From Ancylobacter novellus DSM 506 (lineage in GTDB: Bacteria; Pseudomonadota; Alphaproteobacteria; Rhizobiales; Xanthobacteraceae), in contig NC_014217.1 in NCBI RefSeq assembly GCF_000092925.1, forward strand, positions 1,116,001 through 1,180,000: DNA of 64,000 nucleotides, written 5' to 3'. Below, in pieces: positions 28,168 through 38,592 of the stretch (the stretch's first letter is position 1; the number at the start of each line of letters is the position of its first letter). The notes beneath the pieces were generated by a model, which was not told the origin of the DNA, did not search any database, and saw nothing but the letters and a program-made list of their open reading frames with translations. Made by a program: the position numbers and the translations under genes.

Positions 28168-30249
28168 ATGAATCAGCATACGCCTGTCCGTACCGGCTAT
28201 TCCGCCTGCCCGCATGACTGCCCCTCGACCTGCGCGCTGGAGATCGACATCTCCGGCGGGCGTATCGGGCGCGTGCGCGGCTCGCGTGACAACTCCTTCA
28301 CCGCCGGCGTCATCTGCGCCAAGGTCGCCCGCTATGCCGAGCGCGCGAACCATCCCGACCGGTTGACGCAGCCGCTGCGCCGCACGGGCGCGAAGAGCGA
28401 GGGCGCCTTCGCGCCCATCTCCTGGGACGAGGCGCTGGATGAGATCGCGCACCGCTTCCGCGAGGCCGAGCGGGAGCACGGTTCCGAGGCGGTGTGGCCC
28501 TATTATTATGCCGGCACCATGGGGCTGGTGATGCGCGACGGCATCAACCGGTTGACCCACGCCAAGAACTATTCGCGTTTCTTCTCCTCGATCTGCGTCA
28601 ACCCGGCCTGGAGCGGCTTCCTCGCCGGCACCGGCCGGCTTGCCGGCCCGGACCCGCGCGAGATGGCGAAATCCGACCTCGTGGTGATCTGGGGTACCAA
28701 CCCGGTCTCCACCCAGATCAACGTGATGGCCCACGCCACCCGCGCCCGGAAGGAGCGCGGGGCGAAGATCGCGGTCGTCGACGTCTACAACTCCCCGACC
28801 ATGGAGCAGGCCGACATCCCGGTGCTGATCCGCCCCGGCACGGATGGCGCGTTGGCCTGCGCGGTCATGCATGTCCTGTTCAGGGACGGCTTCGCCGACC
28901 GTGCCTATCTCAATGAATTTGCTGACGATTCCGCCGGTCTTGAATCACATCTTCAAGAACGCACGCCGGAATGGGCGGCGGCCATCACCGGCATGCCGGC
29001 AGACGAGATTGAAGCCTTCGCGCAAGCCATTGGCCGGACTCCGAAAACCTTCATCCGCGCCGGCTACGGCTTCACCCGCTCGCGCAACGGCGCGGTGGCG
29101 ATGCATGCGGTGAGCTGCATTCCGACCGTTACCGGCGCGTGGAAGCACGAGGGCGGCGGCGCCTTCCATTCCAACAGCGCGATCTACCGCTGGAACAAGC
29201 GGATGGTGGAGGGGCGGGACATCAAGGTCACCTCCCGCGAGCTCGACCAGTCGCGCATCGGCGACATCCTCACCGGCGATCCGGAGGCGCTGCTCGGCGG
29301 GCCGCCGGTGACGGCCATGCTGATCCAGAACACCAACCCGGTCTCCATCGCCCCGGACCAGGAGAAGGTGCGGCGCGGCTTTGCCCGCGAGGACCTGTTC
29401 GTCGCCGTGCACGAGCAGTTCATGACCGAGACTGCGCGCATGGCCGACATCGTGCTGCCGGCGACCATGTTCACCGAGCATGACGACCTCTATCAGGGCG
29501 GCGGCAACCAATATGTCATCCTCGGCCCCAAGCTGGTCGAGCCGCTGGGCGAGTGCCGCACCAATCACGAGGTGATCTGCGCGCTGGCCGAGCGCCTCGG
29601 CGCCGAGCATCAGGGCTTCCAGATGAGCCCGCGTGAGCACATCGACTGGATGCTGCAGGCGACCGGGCGCGGCACGGTGGAGGAACTGGAGGAGAAGCGC
29701 TTCCTCGACATCCAGCCGGATTTCGAGACGGCGCATTATCTCAAGGGCTTCGCCTGGCCGGACGGCAAGTTCCGGCTGAGGCCCGACTGGGCCAAGGTAC
29801 CGTTCTCCGCGCCCGGTCGCTTCGGGCCGCACACGGCGATGCCGGAATGGCCGGACCACTGGGCGGTGATCGAGGAGGCGACAGAGGAGTATCCCTTCCG
29901 CCTCGTGACCTCGCCGGCGCGTTCCTTCCTCAATTCCAGCTTCACCGAGACGCCGGGCTCGCTCAATCGCGAGAAGCGCCCGGAATTGATGATCCATCCC
30001 GAAGACGCCGTGGCGCTCGGCGTGGAGGAGGGGGGGCTGGTGCGCGTCGCCAGCCCGCGCGGCGAGGTGCTGCTGCACGCAAAACTGTTCGACGGGCTGC
30101 GGCGCGGCGTGGTGGTGGCGGAATCGATCTGGCCGAACAGGGCGCATCAGGACGGGCGCGGCATCAACAGTCTCACTGGCGCCGACCCCGTCGCCCCGTT
30201 CGGCGGCGCCGCGCTGCACGACAACAGGGTGCGGATCGGGAAGGCGTGA
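28168..30249 (+). CDS. molybdopterin-dependent oxidoreductase, 4Fe-4S containing
   Basis: A 693-residue protein of the DMSO reductase/formate dehydrogenase superfamily. A 4Fe-4S motif is at the N-terminus (Cys14, Cys18, Cys22, then Cys in GVICAK). The molybdopterin domain follows, with a likely Mo-ligand region around SSICVNPAWSG, and a C-terminal dinucleotide-binding domain from about residue 575. There is no Tat signal, so it should be cytoplasmic. No iron-sulfur or membrane partner gene is adjacent. The substrate is unknown. The start is set at 28168; an ATG at 28147 lies inside the terminator loop. Confidence 0.88.
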   Translation: MNQHTPVRTGYSACPHDCPSTCALEIDISGGRIGRVRGSRDNSFTAGVICAKVARYAERANHPDRLTQPLRRTGAKSEGAFAPISWDEALDEIAHRFREAEREHGSEAVWPYYYAGTMGLVMRDGINRLTHAKNYSRFFSSICVNPAWSGFLAGTGRLAGPDPREMAKSDLVVIWGTNPVSTQINVMAHATRARKERGAKIAVVDVYNSPTMEQADIPVLIRPGTDGALACAVMHVLFRDGFADRAYLNEFADDSAGLESHLQERTPEWAAAITGMPADEIEAFAQAIGRTPKTFIRAGYGFTRSRNGAVAMHAVSCIPTVTGAWKHEGGGAFHSNSAIYRWNKRMVEGRDIKVTSRELDQSRIGDILTGDPEALLGGPPVTAMLIQNTNPVSIAPDQEKVRRGFAREDLFVAVHEQFMTETARMADIVLPATMFTEHDDLYQGGGNQYVILGPKLVEPLGECRTNHEVICALAERLGAEHQGFQMSPREHIDWMLQATGRGTVEELEEKRFLDIQPDFETAHYLKGFAWPDGKFRLRPDWAKVPFSAPGRFGPHTAMPEWPDHWAVIEEATEEYPFRLVTSPARSFLNSSFTETPGSLNREKRPELMIHPEDAVALGVEEGGLVRVASPRGEVLLHAKLFDGLRRGVVVAESIWPNRAHQDGRGINSLTGADPVAPFGGAALHDNRVRIGKA

Positions 30250-30272
30250 GGGACGGGCGTCGTCGCCTGTAC

Positions 30273-30307
30273 GCCGTCATGGCCGGGCCAAGCCCGGCCA
30301 TGACGGC
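30273..30307. repeat. REP-like palindrome
   Basis: GCCGTCATGGCCGGGC-caa-GCCCGGCCATGACGGC, a perfect 16-pair palindrome 23 bases after the molybdoenzyme stop. The core CATGGCCGGGC recurs in the palindrome cluster near 43912. It is probably a repetitive extragenic palindrome and may also protect the transcript end. Confidence 0.65.
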
Positions 30308-30422
30308 CCTCGGGATGCCGATCTCCCTACTAAAGTCGCGCCGCCCACGTGCGAATTGAAAACGTCCTGAAACACATCTCCCTTATCCGCCACGGCCGGG
30401 GCCAGAGCGTTCGAGGTGTCTT

Positions 30423-31208
30423 ATGGGTGGAACCCGGCCGTCGCGTATCGTCGATCTCTCGAAGGAAATTGCCGAGAATCCCGACGACCCGATATTCATG
30501 CGGGTCAAGGTGAAGCACCACGCGCATGGCCGCGCACGCTGGCTGGTGCGCATCCTTGGCCTGCCGTTCCGGCTGTTCCCGAAGGATTTCGCCGGCTGGG
30601 CCGACGACACCATCACCCGTATGGGCGTGCACGCCACCACCCATATCGATGCCCCCTGGCATTACGGCCCGACGGACGCTGAGGGCCGGACGCTGCCGAC
30701 CATCGAGGAGATGCCAATGGAGCTGATGTTCGGCCCGGGCGTCGTCTTCGACATGACCCACAAAGCCGATGGCGAGGAGATCGGCGTCGCCGACCTCGAA
30801 TCCGCGCTGGCCGCGAGCGGCGCTACGCTCGGGGAGGGAACCATCGCCCTCATCCGCACCGGGCGCGACGTGCTGCAGGGGACGCGCGACTACTGGAAGC
30901 GCGGCACCGGCATGAGCCCGGCCGCCACCGAATGGCTGATCGACCGCGGCATCAAGGTGATGGGTATCGACCAGTGGGGCTGGGACCTGCCGTTCCATCA
31001 CCAGATCCGCCGCAGCAAGGAAGAGGGGCGGGAGGATCTGTTCTGGGCCGGCCATCTCGTCGGCCGGCGCAAGCCCTATTGGCATATCGAGCAATTACGG
31101 GGGCTGGATGCGCTCCCTGCCCACGGCTTCGACGTCGCCGTCTTCCCGCTGCGCCTGAAGGGCGCCTCGGCGGCGCCGGCGCGCGTGGTCGCGTTTCTCT
31201 ACGACTAG
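30423..31208 (+). CDS. cyclase-family hydrolase, cytoplasmic
   Basis: A 261-residue PF04199 protein with the metal motif HATTHIDAPWHYG. It has no signal peptide, unlike the relative at 22195-23013, and differs strongly from it in sequence. The segment RILGLPFRLFPKDF is a loop I do not recognise from kynurenine formamidase. Its stop overlaps the stop of convergent purN by four bases. The substrate is unknown; polyketide-cyclase or amidase-like hydrolysis is possible by family. Confidence 0.85.
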   Translation: MGGTRPSRIVDLSKEIAENPDDPIFMRVKVKHHAHGRARWLVRILGLPFRLFPKDFAGWADDTITRMGVHATTHIDAPWHYGPTDAEGRTLPTIEEMPMELMFGPGVVFDMTHKADGEEIGVADLESALAASGATLGEGTIALIRTGRDVLQGTRDYWKRGTGMSPAATEWLIDRGIKVMGIDQWGWDLPFHHQIRRSKEEGREDLFWAGHLVGRRKPYWHIEQLRGLDALPAHGFDVAVFPLRLKGASAAPARVVAFLYD

Positions 31209-31858
31209 CCCGCCGGCGGCACGATCAGCGCGGGTGGGGCGATCTCGAACTCGTCGATGACGACGCGCCCGCCCTCCAGCCTCGCCCGGCCCTCGCAGAC
31301 GAGGCGCAGCGCCGCCGGGTAGATCACATGCTCCTGCGCCAGCACGCGGGCGCCGAGACTGTCCGGCGTATCGCCCTCCAGCACCGGCACGGCGGCCTGC
31401 ATGATGATCGGGCCGACATCCATCTCCGGCGTGACGAAATGCACGGTACAGCCGTGGATCTTCACGCCTTCTTCCAGCGCCCGCTCATGCGTGTGCAGGC
31501 CCTTGAAGCTCGGCAGCAGCGCGGGGTGGATGTTGATCATCCGGCCCGCCCAGGTCTCGACGAAGGGCGCGGTCAGCAGCCGCATGAAGCCGGCGAGGCA
31601 GACGAGGTCGATCTGCTCCTCCACCAGCAACGCGTCGAGCGCCGCGTCGAAGCTCGCGCGGTCGGCAAAACCCTTGTGGTCGAGGCTGCGGGCGGCGATG
31701 CCCGCGGCCTGTGCCCGGGCGAGGCCGTGCGCGTCGGGGCGGTTGGAGAGGACGAGCGCGATCTCCGCCGGGAAGCCCGGCCGGCTCGCCGCCTCGATCA
31801 GCGACATCATGTTGGAGCCGCGGCCGGAGATGAGGATCGCCACGCGGGGCTTGGTCAC
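31205..31858 (-). CDS. purN: phosphoribosylglycinamide formyltransferase PurN
   Basis: Third step of purine synthesis, using 10-formyltetrahydrofolate. The 217-residue product has the N-terminal VAILISGRGSNM, catalytic Asn109 and His111 in INIHPALLPSF, and Asp147 in PEMDVGPII. The start is placed at the GTG at 31856-31858, giving VTKPRVAIL; a longer ATG start would overlap purM. It lies 13 bases downstream of purM, the standard pairing. Confidence 0.96.
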   Translation of the reverse strand: MTKPRVAILISGRGSNMMSLIEAASRPGFPAEIALVLSNRPDAHGLARAQAAGIAARSLDHKGFADRASFDAALDALLVEEQIDLVCLAGFMRLLTAPFVETWAGRMINIHPALLPSFKGLHTHERALEEGVKIHGCTVHFVTPEMDVGPIIMQAAVPVLEGDTPDSLGARVLAQEHVIYPAALRLVCEGRARLEGGRVVIDEFEIAPPALIVPPAG

Positions 31859-31871
31859 CGCCCGTCCCTCG

Positions 31872-32951
<1,080 letters not shown>

Positions 32952-33034
32952 CTCAAACCGTCTGTCGCCGAGGAATGCTGGCGGCTTAGCCGCTTATGGA
33001 CGCCCCCGCAAGCGGCGGGGAACAGCCTGCGTGG

Positions 33035-34222
33035 TCAGGCCGCCTTCCGGCGCGCGCCGGCATGCTCGATGCCGAGCGCGATCAGCCCGGCGGCGAGACC
33101 CCAGAAGGCCGAGCCGATATCGAAAAGCGTCATGCCGGAAGCCGTCACCGCCAGCGTCAGCACGGCGGGGAAGCGCTTGGCCGTGTCGCCCATCGAGGTC
33201 GCGAGCGCGTTGACCAGCGGTCCCAGTAGCGCGAGCCCGGCAAAGGCGGCGACCAGACCGGCCGGCAGGGCGGCGATCAGCGCCACCATGAAGGCCCCGC
33301 ACGCCGCCAGCACGACGTAGGTCAGCGCGTAGAAGGGCGTGGTGAGCCAGCGCTTGGTCGGATCGGGATGCGCGTCCGGCCCGGTGCAGATCGAGGCGGT
33401 GATGGCGGCGAGGTTCGAGGTGAGCGAACCGAAGGGCGCGGTCACCAGTGACGCGATTGCCGTCAGGGCGAGGATCGACTGCGTCGGCGGCCGGTAGCCG
33501 GCGGCCTGCAGCACGGCGAAGCCCGGCAGGTTTTGCGAGGCCATGGTGACGATGTAGAGCGGTACGCCGACGCCGATCAGCGATTGCAGGTCGAGGCGCG
33601 GCACGATGAATTCCAGCGACGGCAGCGGCAGTTCGGCGGGCAGGGGACCGACCCGGCCGAGGAAGAAGGCCAGCGCGATGCCGATGACCAGCACCGCCAG
33701 CACCCCGCCGAACGGGCTGATGCGCCGCGCGACCAGGAAGATCAGCACCAGTGGCAGCACCAGCAGCGGGTCGGCCTGCCCGGCGGTGAACACGGCGATG
33801 CAGAAGCGGAACAGCACGCCCGCCAGCATGGCGGCGGCGATGGCGACCGGCAGGCGCTGCACCAGCGTGCCGAGCGGCTTCACCGCCGCGGTGACCAAGA
33901 GCAGCAGGCCGGCCAGCAGATAGGCGGCGACGACCGTCTCGATGGTGAGCCCGTGCGAGCCGGCGATCAGCGCGCCGCCGGGCGTCGACCAGGCGGCGAT
34001 GATCGGCATGCGGTGGCGCCAGCCGAGCCAGGCCGTCGTCAGCGCCATGGACAGGCACAGGCCGATCACGCCCGAGGAGATCTGGCCGGGCGTGGCGCCC
34101 ACTGCCTGCGCGGCGGAGACGATCAGCGGCAGGGTGCCGCCGAAGCCGACCAGCGCGGCGACGACGCCGGAGGTGACGAGGGAGACGGTGACCCTCGGCG
34201 AAGAGGTTCGGGGAGAGTGCAT
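33035..34222 (-). CDS. benE: BenE-type benzoate/H+ symporter family protein
   Basis: A 395-residue multi-pass transporter with the family's N-terminal LVGFGGTLPLIVSAAQAVGA, the AAWSTPGGALIAGS segment, and MASQNLPGFAVL. About 11-12 membrane segments are visible. BenE members take up benzoate, but no benzoate-degradation gene is nearby, so the substrate is only inferred. The start is the ATG at 34220-34222; longer starts add Arg/Pro-rich residues. It lies between purM and the divergent permease gene. Confidence 0.88.
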   Translation of the reverse strand: MHSPRTSSPRVTVSLVTSGVVAALVGFGGTLPLIVSAAQAVGATPGQISSGVIGLCLSMALTTAWLGWRHRMPIIAAWSTPGGALIAGSHGLTIETVVAAYLLAGLLLLVTAAVKPLGTLVQRLPVAIAAAMLAGVLFRFCIAVFTAGQADPLLVLPLVLIFLVARRISPFGGVLAVLVIGIALAFFLGRVGPLPAELPLPSLEFIVPRLDLQSLIGVGVPLYIVTMASQNLPGFAVLQAAGYRPPTQSILALTAIASLVTAPFGSLTSNLAAITASICTGPDAHPDPTKRWLTTPFYALTYVVLAACGAFMVALIAALPAGLVAAFAGLALLGPLVNALATSMGDTAKRFPAVLTLAVTASGMTLFDIGSAFWGLAAGLIALGIEHAGARRKAA

Positions 34223-34416
34223 GCGCAGGCTGCCTTCCGGCGCGGACGGGCGCGCCGCCCGCCTTGTGCCACGCCGCGGCGCCGATGGCCATGGCTCCTT
34301 CGGCGGCGGACGCCAGCTTCTGTGAATGGCGGGGGCTACGTCGCTTACGCATCGCAAACACCCGGTTTTCCTGTATCTATTTCTCCGCGACGTGCGGTTC
34401 GCGGGATGGAGATCGG

Positions 34417-35541
34417 ATGGCCTGGCACAAGCAGGTGACCTTCTGGCTGACGGTGCTCGCTGCCGTCATCGCGGCCTCCTGGCTGCTGTCGAGCGTGCTG
34501 CTGCCGTTCGTCGCCGGCCTGGCGCTGGCCTATTTCCTCAACCCGGTGACCACCCGGCTGGAGAAATGGGGCGTCAACCGGCTCGCTGCCTCGCTGGTCG
34601 CCATCGCCCTGACGTTGCTCATCGGCATCTTGCTGATGCTGCTGGTGGTGCCGATCTTCGGTTCGCAGCTCGCCGCCTTCATCCAGCGGCTGCCGGACTA
34701 CATCGTCCGGCTGCAGAACATGATCACCAGTGAGGAGAAGACCGCGACCTGGCTGCGCGACCTCGTCGGCGACAACATGCCGAGCATCCAGCAGGGCCTG
34801 AACGAGCTGGTGTCGCAAGGCGCCACCTACATGCTCACCCTGATCCAGTCGCTATGGACCGGCGGGCAGGCGCTGATCTCGCTGTTCTCGCTGCTGGTCA
34901 TCACCCCGGTGGTGGCCTTCTACATCCTCAACGACTGGAACCACATGGTGGAGAAGGTCGATTCCTGGCTGCCGGTGAAGAACCGCCCGGTCATACGCGG
35001 ACTCGCCCGCCAGATGGACCGCGCCATCGCCGGCTTCGTGCGCGGCCAGTCGCTGGTGTGCCTCATTCTCGGCAGCTTCTATGCCATCAGCCTGTCCATG
35101 ACCGGGCTGAACTTCGGCTTCGTCATCGGCTTCATCTCGGGGATCATCACCTTCATCCCCTATGTCGGCTCGCTGACCGGACTGGTGCTGGCGGCCGGCG
35201 TCGCCATCGTTCAGTTCTTCCCGGACTATTCGATGATCGGGTTGGTGATCGGCATCTTCGTCTTCGGCCAGTTCATCGAAGGCTACATTCTCTCGCCCAA
35301 GCTAGTCGGCGACAGCGTCGGGCTGCATCCGGTGTGGCTGATGTTCGCCCTTTTGGCCTTCGGTTACCTGCTCGGCTTCCTCGGCCTCCTGCTGGCGGTG
35401 CCGCTGGCGGCGGCGGTCGGCGTACTGATGCGCTTCGCCATCGAACGCTATCTCGACAGCCCGCTCTATACCGGCGAGGACGAGCCCTCCGGCGCGCCGC
35501 CCGCGCCGGTCGAGCCGGCGCCGCAGGCGCAGGCCCGTTGA
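34417..35541 (+). CDS. AI-2E family (PerM-like) membrane protein
   Basis: A 374-residue integral membrane protein of the AI-2E transporter/PerM family. It has N-terminal paired membrane segments, a soluble amphipathic region (residues 85-150), and C-terminal segments with the conserved GFISGIITFIPYVGS and GYILSPKLVGDSVGLHP. The Ala/Pro-rich tail is probably cytoplasmic. The function of this clade is not established, and autoinducer export is one proposal for the family. It is two bases upstream of the hdaA start, implying coupling. Confidence 0.9.
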   Translation: MAWHKQVTFWLTVLAAVIAASWLLSSVLLPFVAGLALAYFLNPVTTRLEKWGVNRLAASLVAIALTLLIGILLMLLVVPIFGSQLAAFIQRLPDYIVRLQNMITSEEKTATWLRDLVGDNMPSIQQGLNELVSQGATYMLTLIQSLWTGGQALISLFSLLVITPVVAFYILNDWNHMVEKVDSWLPVKNRPVIRGLARQMDRAIAGFVRGQSLVCLILGSFYAISLSMTGLNFGFVIGFISGIITFIPYVGSLTGLVLAAGVAIVQFFPDYSMIGLVIGIFVFGQFIEGYILSPKLVGDSVGLHPVWLMFALLAFGYLLGFLGLLLAVPLAAAVGVLMRFAIERYLDSPLYTGEDEPSGAPPAPVEPAPQAQAR

Positions 35542-35543
35542 CC

Positions 35544-36269
35544 ATGGCCGCCCGGCAGTTGCCGCTCGACCTGCCGCATGCCGACAGCCGGACGCGCGAC
35601 GATTTCCTGCCCGGCCCGGCCAATGAGGGGGCGCTGGCGCTGATCGACGCCTGGCCGGACTGGCCGTCGCGCCTGGTCGCCCTCGTCGGGCCGGAGGGCT
35701 CGGGCAAGTCGCACCTTGCCGCCATCTTCGCGGCGGAGACCGGGGCGCAGGTCGTGCCCGCCGCCGCGCTCGATGCCGCCGCGGTGCCGGCGCTTCTCGC
35801 CTCGGGCGCCCTCGTCGTCGAGGATCTCGGCGAGGGGCCGGTGCCGGAGGCGGCGCTGTTCCATCTGATGAATCTCGCCGGCGAGCAGCGCGCCCATGTT
35901 CTGGTGACGGCGCGGCGCGCGCCCGCCGCGCTGGCGGAGGCGATCGCGACGCGCGACCTCGCCTCGCGGCTGCGGGCGATGCCCGTCGTCTCTCTGGGAG
36001 CACCGGACGAGGAATTGCTGGCGGCCGTGGCGGTGAAGCTGTTCGCCGACCGGCAGATCGTGCCCGACGAGGCGCTGCTGAACTATCTTCTGCCGCGCGT
36101 CGAGCGCTCCATAGCGGGCTTGCGCGACATCGTCGGCGAGCTCGACCGCGAGGCGCTGGCGCGCAAGCGGCCCTTGACGCGGGCACTTGCCTCGGAGCTT
36201 CTGCGCAGCCGCGCGGCAGGGCCGGAGTCGGCCCCCGACGCCGGCTCGGCACGCCCATTCATGACTTGA
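35544..36269 (+). CDS. hdaA: HdaA/Hda-type regulator of DnaA
   Basis: A 241-residue AAA+ protein homologous to the ATPase domain of DnaA. The N-terminal QLPLDL (residues 5-10) matches the sliding-clamp binding motif of Hda, and the Walker A motif is GPEGSGKS (49-56). By family it works with the loaded beta clamp to stimulate ATP hydrolysis by DnaA and limit re-initiation. The ATG at 35544 keeps the clamp motif at the extreme N-terminus as in Caulobacter HdaA. It is followed by ppk. Confidence 0.88.
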   Translation: MAARQLPLDLPHADSRTRDDFLPGPANEGALALIDAWPDWPSRLVALVGPEGSGKSHLAAIFAAETGAQVVPAAALDAAAVPALLASGALVVEDLGEGPVPEAALFHLMNLAGEQRAHVLVTARRAPAALAEAIATRDLASRLRAMPVVSLGAPDEELLAAVAVKLFADRQIVPDEALLNYLLPRVERSIAGLRDIVGELDREALARKRPLTRALASELLRSRAAGPESAPDAGSARPFMT

Positions 36270-36287
36270 CCATAGGTTCGGCCCATC

Positions 36288-38588
36288 ATGTCATCCAGCC
36301 TTCACAATGCCCGGCGACCTTCCCGCCGGTCGAAGCGCGTGAGCCGCAAGAAGGACCCGGTGGCTATAGTGGCAGAAACCGAGACACAGCTGGTGGCAGA
36401 CGCCGAGCTTGGCGAGCCACCGGTGCACGAGCCCGTCACCACCAAGCCGCTCGAGGACGAGCTGATGAACGCGCCGGAGCGCTTCATCAACCGCGAGCTG
36501 TCCTGGCTGGAGTTCAACCGGCGCGTGCTGGAGGAGGCCTCCAACCGCGAGCACCCGCTGCTGGAGCAGCTGCGCTTCCTCTCCATCTCCGCCAACAATC
36601 TCGACGAGTTCTTCATGGTCCGCGTCGCCGGCCTGAAGGAGCAGGTGCGCGAAGGTTTCGGTGGCAGGAGTCCGGACGGGCTGACCGCCGCCGAGCAGCT
36701 GCCGCTCATCGGCACCGCGACCGCGGTGCTGGCCGAGGACCAGCAGGCGCGCTGGCACGAGCTGCGCACGGAGCTGGTGGCGGGCGGCATCGTGCTGGTC
36801 GATGGCGCCGACGTCGACAAGGCCGACCGCTCGGTGCTCGACGATTTCTTCCTGAGCCACGTCTTCCCCGTGCTCACCCCGCTCGCCATCGATCCGGCGC
36901 ACCCGTTCCCCTTCATCCCCAATCTCGGCTTCTCGCTGGCGCTGCACCTCGCGCGCATCCATGACGGGCGGGCGATGAACGCGCTCATCCGCGTGCCGGC
37001 GAAGATCGACCGCTTCATCCGCCTGCCGGACGGCGAGAGCGGCGTGCAGCGCTTCATCACCCTCGAGCAGATGATCAGCCTGTTCATCGGCCGGCTGTTC
37101 CCGGGCTATCAGGTGAAGGGGCAGGGCGGTTTCCGCATCATCCGCGACAGCGACCTCGAAGTGGAGGAAGAGGCCGAGGACCTGATGCGCCAGTTCGAGA
37201 CCGCGCTGAAGCGCCGGCGTCTCGGCCAGGTGATCCGCCTCGAGATCGATGCCTCCATGCCGGAGGAGCTGCGCAATTTCGTCGCCCGCGAGCTCGGCGT
37301 GAGCGAGGACGAGATCTTCCTCGTCGACGGCGTGCTGGCGCTCAACGAGTTCAGCCAGCTTGTCGGCATCGACCGGCCGGACCTCAAGTTCAAGCCCTAC
37401 AATCCGCGCTTCCCCGAGCGCTTCCGCGACCATGCCGGCGATTCCTTCGCCGCCATCCGCGCCAAGGACCTCGTCATCCACCACCCCTACGAATCCTTCG
37501 ACGCGGTGGTGCAGTTCCTGCGCCAGGCAGCGCGCGACCCGAACGTCGTCGCCATCAAGCAGACGCTCTACCGCACCTCCTCCGACAGCCCGATCGTCAA
37601 GGCGCTGGCGGAAGCCGCCGAGGCCGGCAAGTCGGTCACGGCGCTGGTGGAGCTGAAGGCGCGCTTCGACGAGGAGGCGAACATACGCTGGGCGCGCGAC
37701 CTGGAACGCGCCGGCGTGCAGGTGGTGTTCGGCTTCCTGGAGCTGAAGACCCACGCCAAGCTGTCGCTCGTCGTGCGCCGCGAGGGCGGGCAGCTCGCCA
37801 GCTACTGCCATGTCGGCACCGGCAACTACCACCCGATCACGGCGCGCATCTACACCGACCTGTCCTTCTTCACCGCCGATCCGGTGATCGGGCGCGACGT
37901 GGCGCATATCTTCAACTTCATCACCGGCTATGCCGAGCCGGCGGAGCTGGAGGCGATGTCCATCGCCCCGCTGACGCTGAAGAAGCGCATCCTCGAGCAC
38001 ATCGACGCCGAGATCGCCTTCGCCAAGGCCGGCAGGCCGGCGGCGATCTGGCTGAAGATGAACTCGCTGGTCGACCCGACCATCATCGACGCGCTCTACC
38101 GCGCCAGCCAGAACGGCGTGCCGATCGACATCGTGGTGCGCGGCATATGCTGCCTGCGGCCGGGCGTGCCGGGCCTGTCGGAGAACATCCGCGTCAAGTC
38201 GATCGTCGGCCGCTTCCTGGAGCATGGGCGCATCTATGCCTTCGGCAACGGCCACGGCCTGCCGCATGCGGGCGCGGCGCTCTACATCTCCTCGGCCGAC
38301 CTGATGCCGCGCAACCTCGACCGCCGCGTCGAAGCGCTGTGCCCGATCACCAACCCCACGGTGCATATGCAGATTCTCGATCAGATCATGGTTGCCAACC
38401 TGCAGGACAACCAGCAGAGCTGGCGCGTGTTGCCGGACGGTTCCTCGCAACGCATAGTGCCGGGGGAGGGCGAAGAGAAATTCAACGCCCAGCTCTACTT
38501 CATGACCAATCCGAGCCTGTCGGGACGTGGCAAGTCGCTCAAGGAATCGTCGCCGCGCAACCTCCTCCGCCGCCGCGATCGCGCGTGA
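36288..38588 (+). CDS. ppk: polyphosphate kinase 1
   Basis: Reversibly makes long-chain polyphosphate from ATP. The product is up to 766 residues. The core begins [20 protein letters not shown] and has the catalytic His region [10 protein letters not shown] followed by [10 protein letters not shown], and the [12 protein letters not shown] phosphate-binding segment. PPK1 usually has 690-730 residues; the first 59 residues here are basic and unlike the family, so the true start may be the ATG at 36465. ppx follows four bases after the stop, so synthesis and breakdown are co-encoded. Confidence 0.95.
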   Translation: MSSSLHNARRPSRRSKRVSRKKDPVAIVAETETQLVADAELGEPPVHEPVTTKPLEDELMNAPERFINRELSWLEFNRRVLEEASNREHPLLEQLRFLSISANNLDEFFMVRVAGLKEQVREGFGGRSPDGLTAAEQLPLIGTATAVLAEDQQARWHELRTELVAGGIVLVDGADVDKADRSVLDDFFLSHVFPVLTPLAIDPAHPFPFIPNLGFSLALHLARIHDGRAMNALIRVPAKIDRFIRLPDGESGVQRFITLEQMISLFIGRLFPGYQVKGQGGFRIIRDSDLEVEEEAEDLMRQFETALKRRRLGQVIRLEIDASMPEELRNFVARELGVSEDEIFLVDGVLALNEFSQLVGIDRPDLKFKPYNPRFPERFRDHAGDSFAAIRAKDLVIHHPYESFDAVVQFLRQAARDPNVVAIKQTLYRTSSDSPIVKALAEAAEAGKSVTALVELKARFDEEANIRWARDLERAGVQVVFGFLELKTHAKLSLVVRREGGQLASYCHVGTGNYHPITARIYTDLSFFTADPVIGRDVAHIFNFITGYAEPAELEAMSIAPLTLKKRILEHIDAEIAFAKAGRPAAIWLKMNSLVDPTIIDALYRASQNGVPIDIVVRGICCLRPGVPGLSENIRVKSIVGRFLEHGRIYAFGNGHGLPHAGAALYISSADLMPRNLDRRVEALCPITNPTVHMQILDQIMVANLQDNQQSWRVLPDGSSQRIVPGEGEEKFNAQLYFMTNPSLSGRGKSLKESSPRNLLRRRDRA

Positions 38589-38592
38589 ACGC

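Noticed and set aside
38527..38592. Extended N-terminus for ppx overlapping ppk
   Set aside because: The extra residues are basic shadow sequence; the ATG at 38593 directly after the ppk stop gives the expected start.
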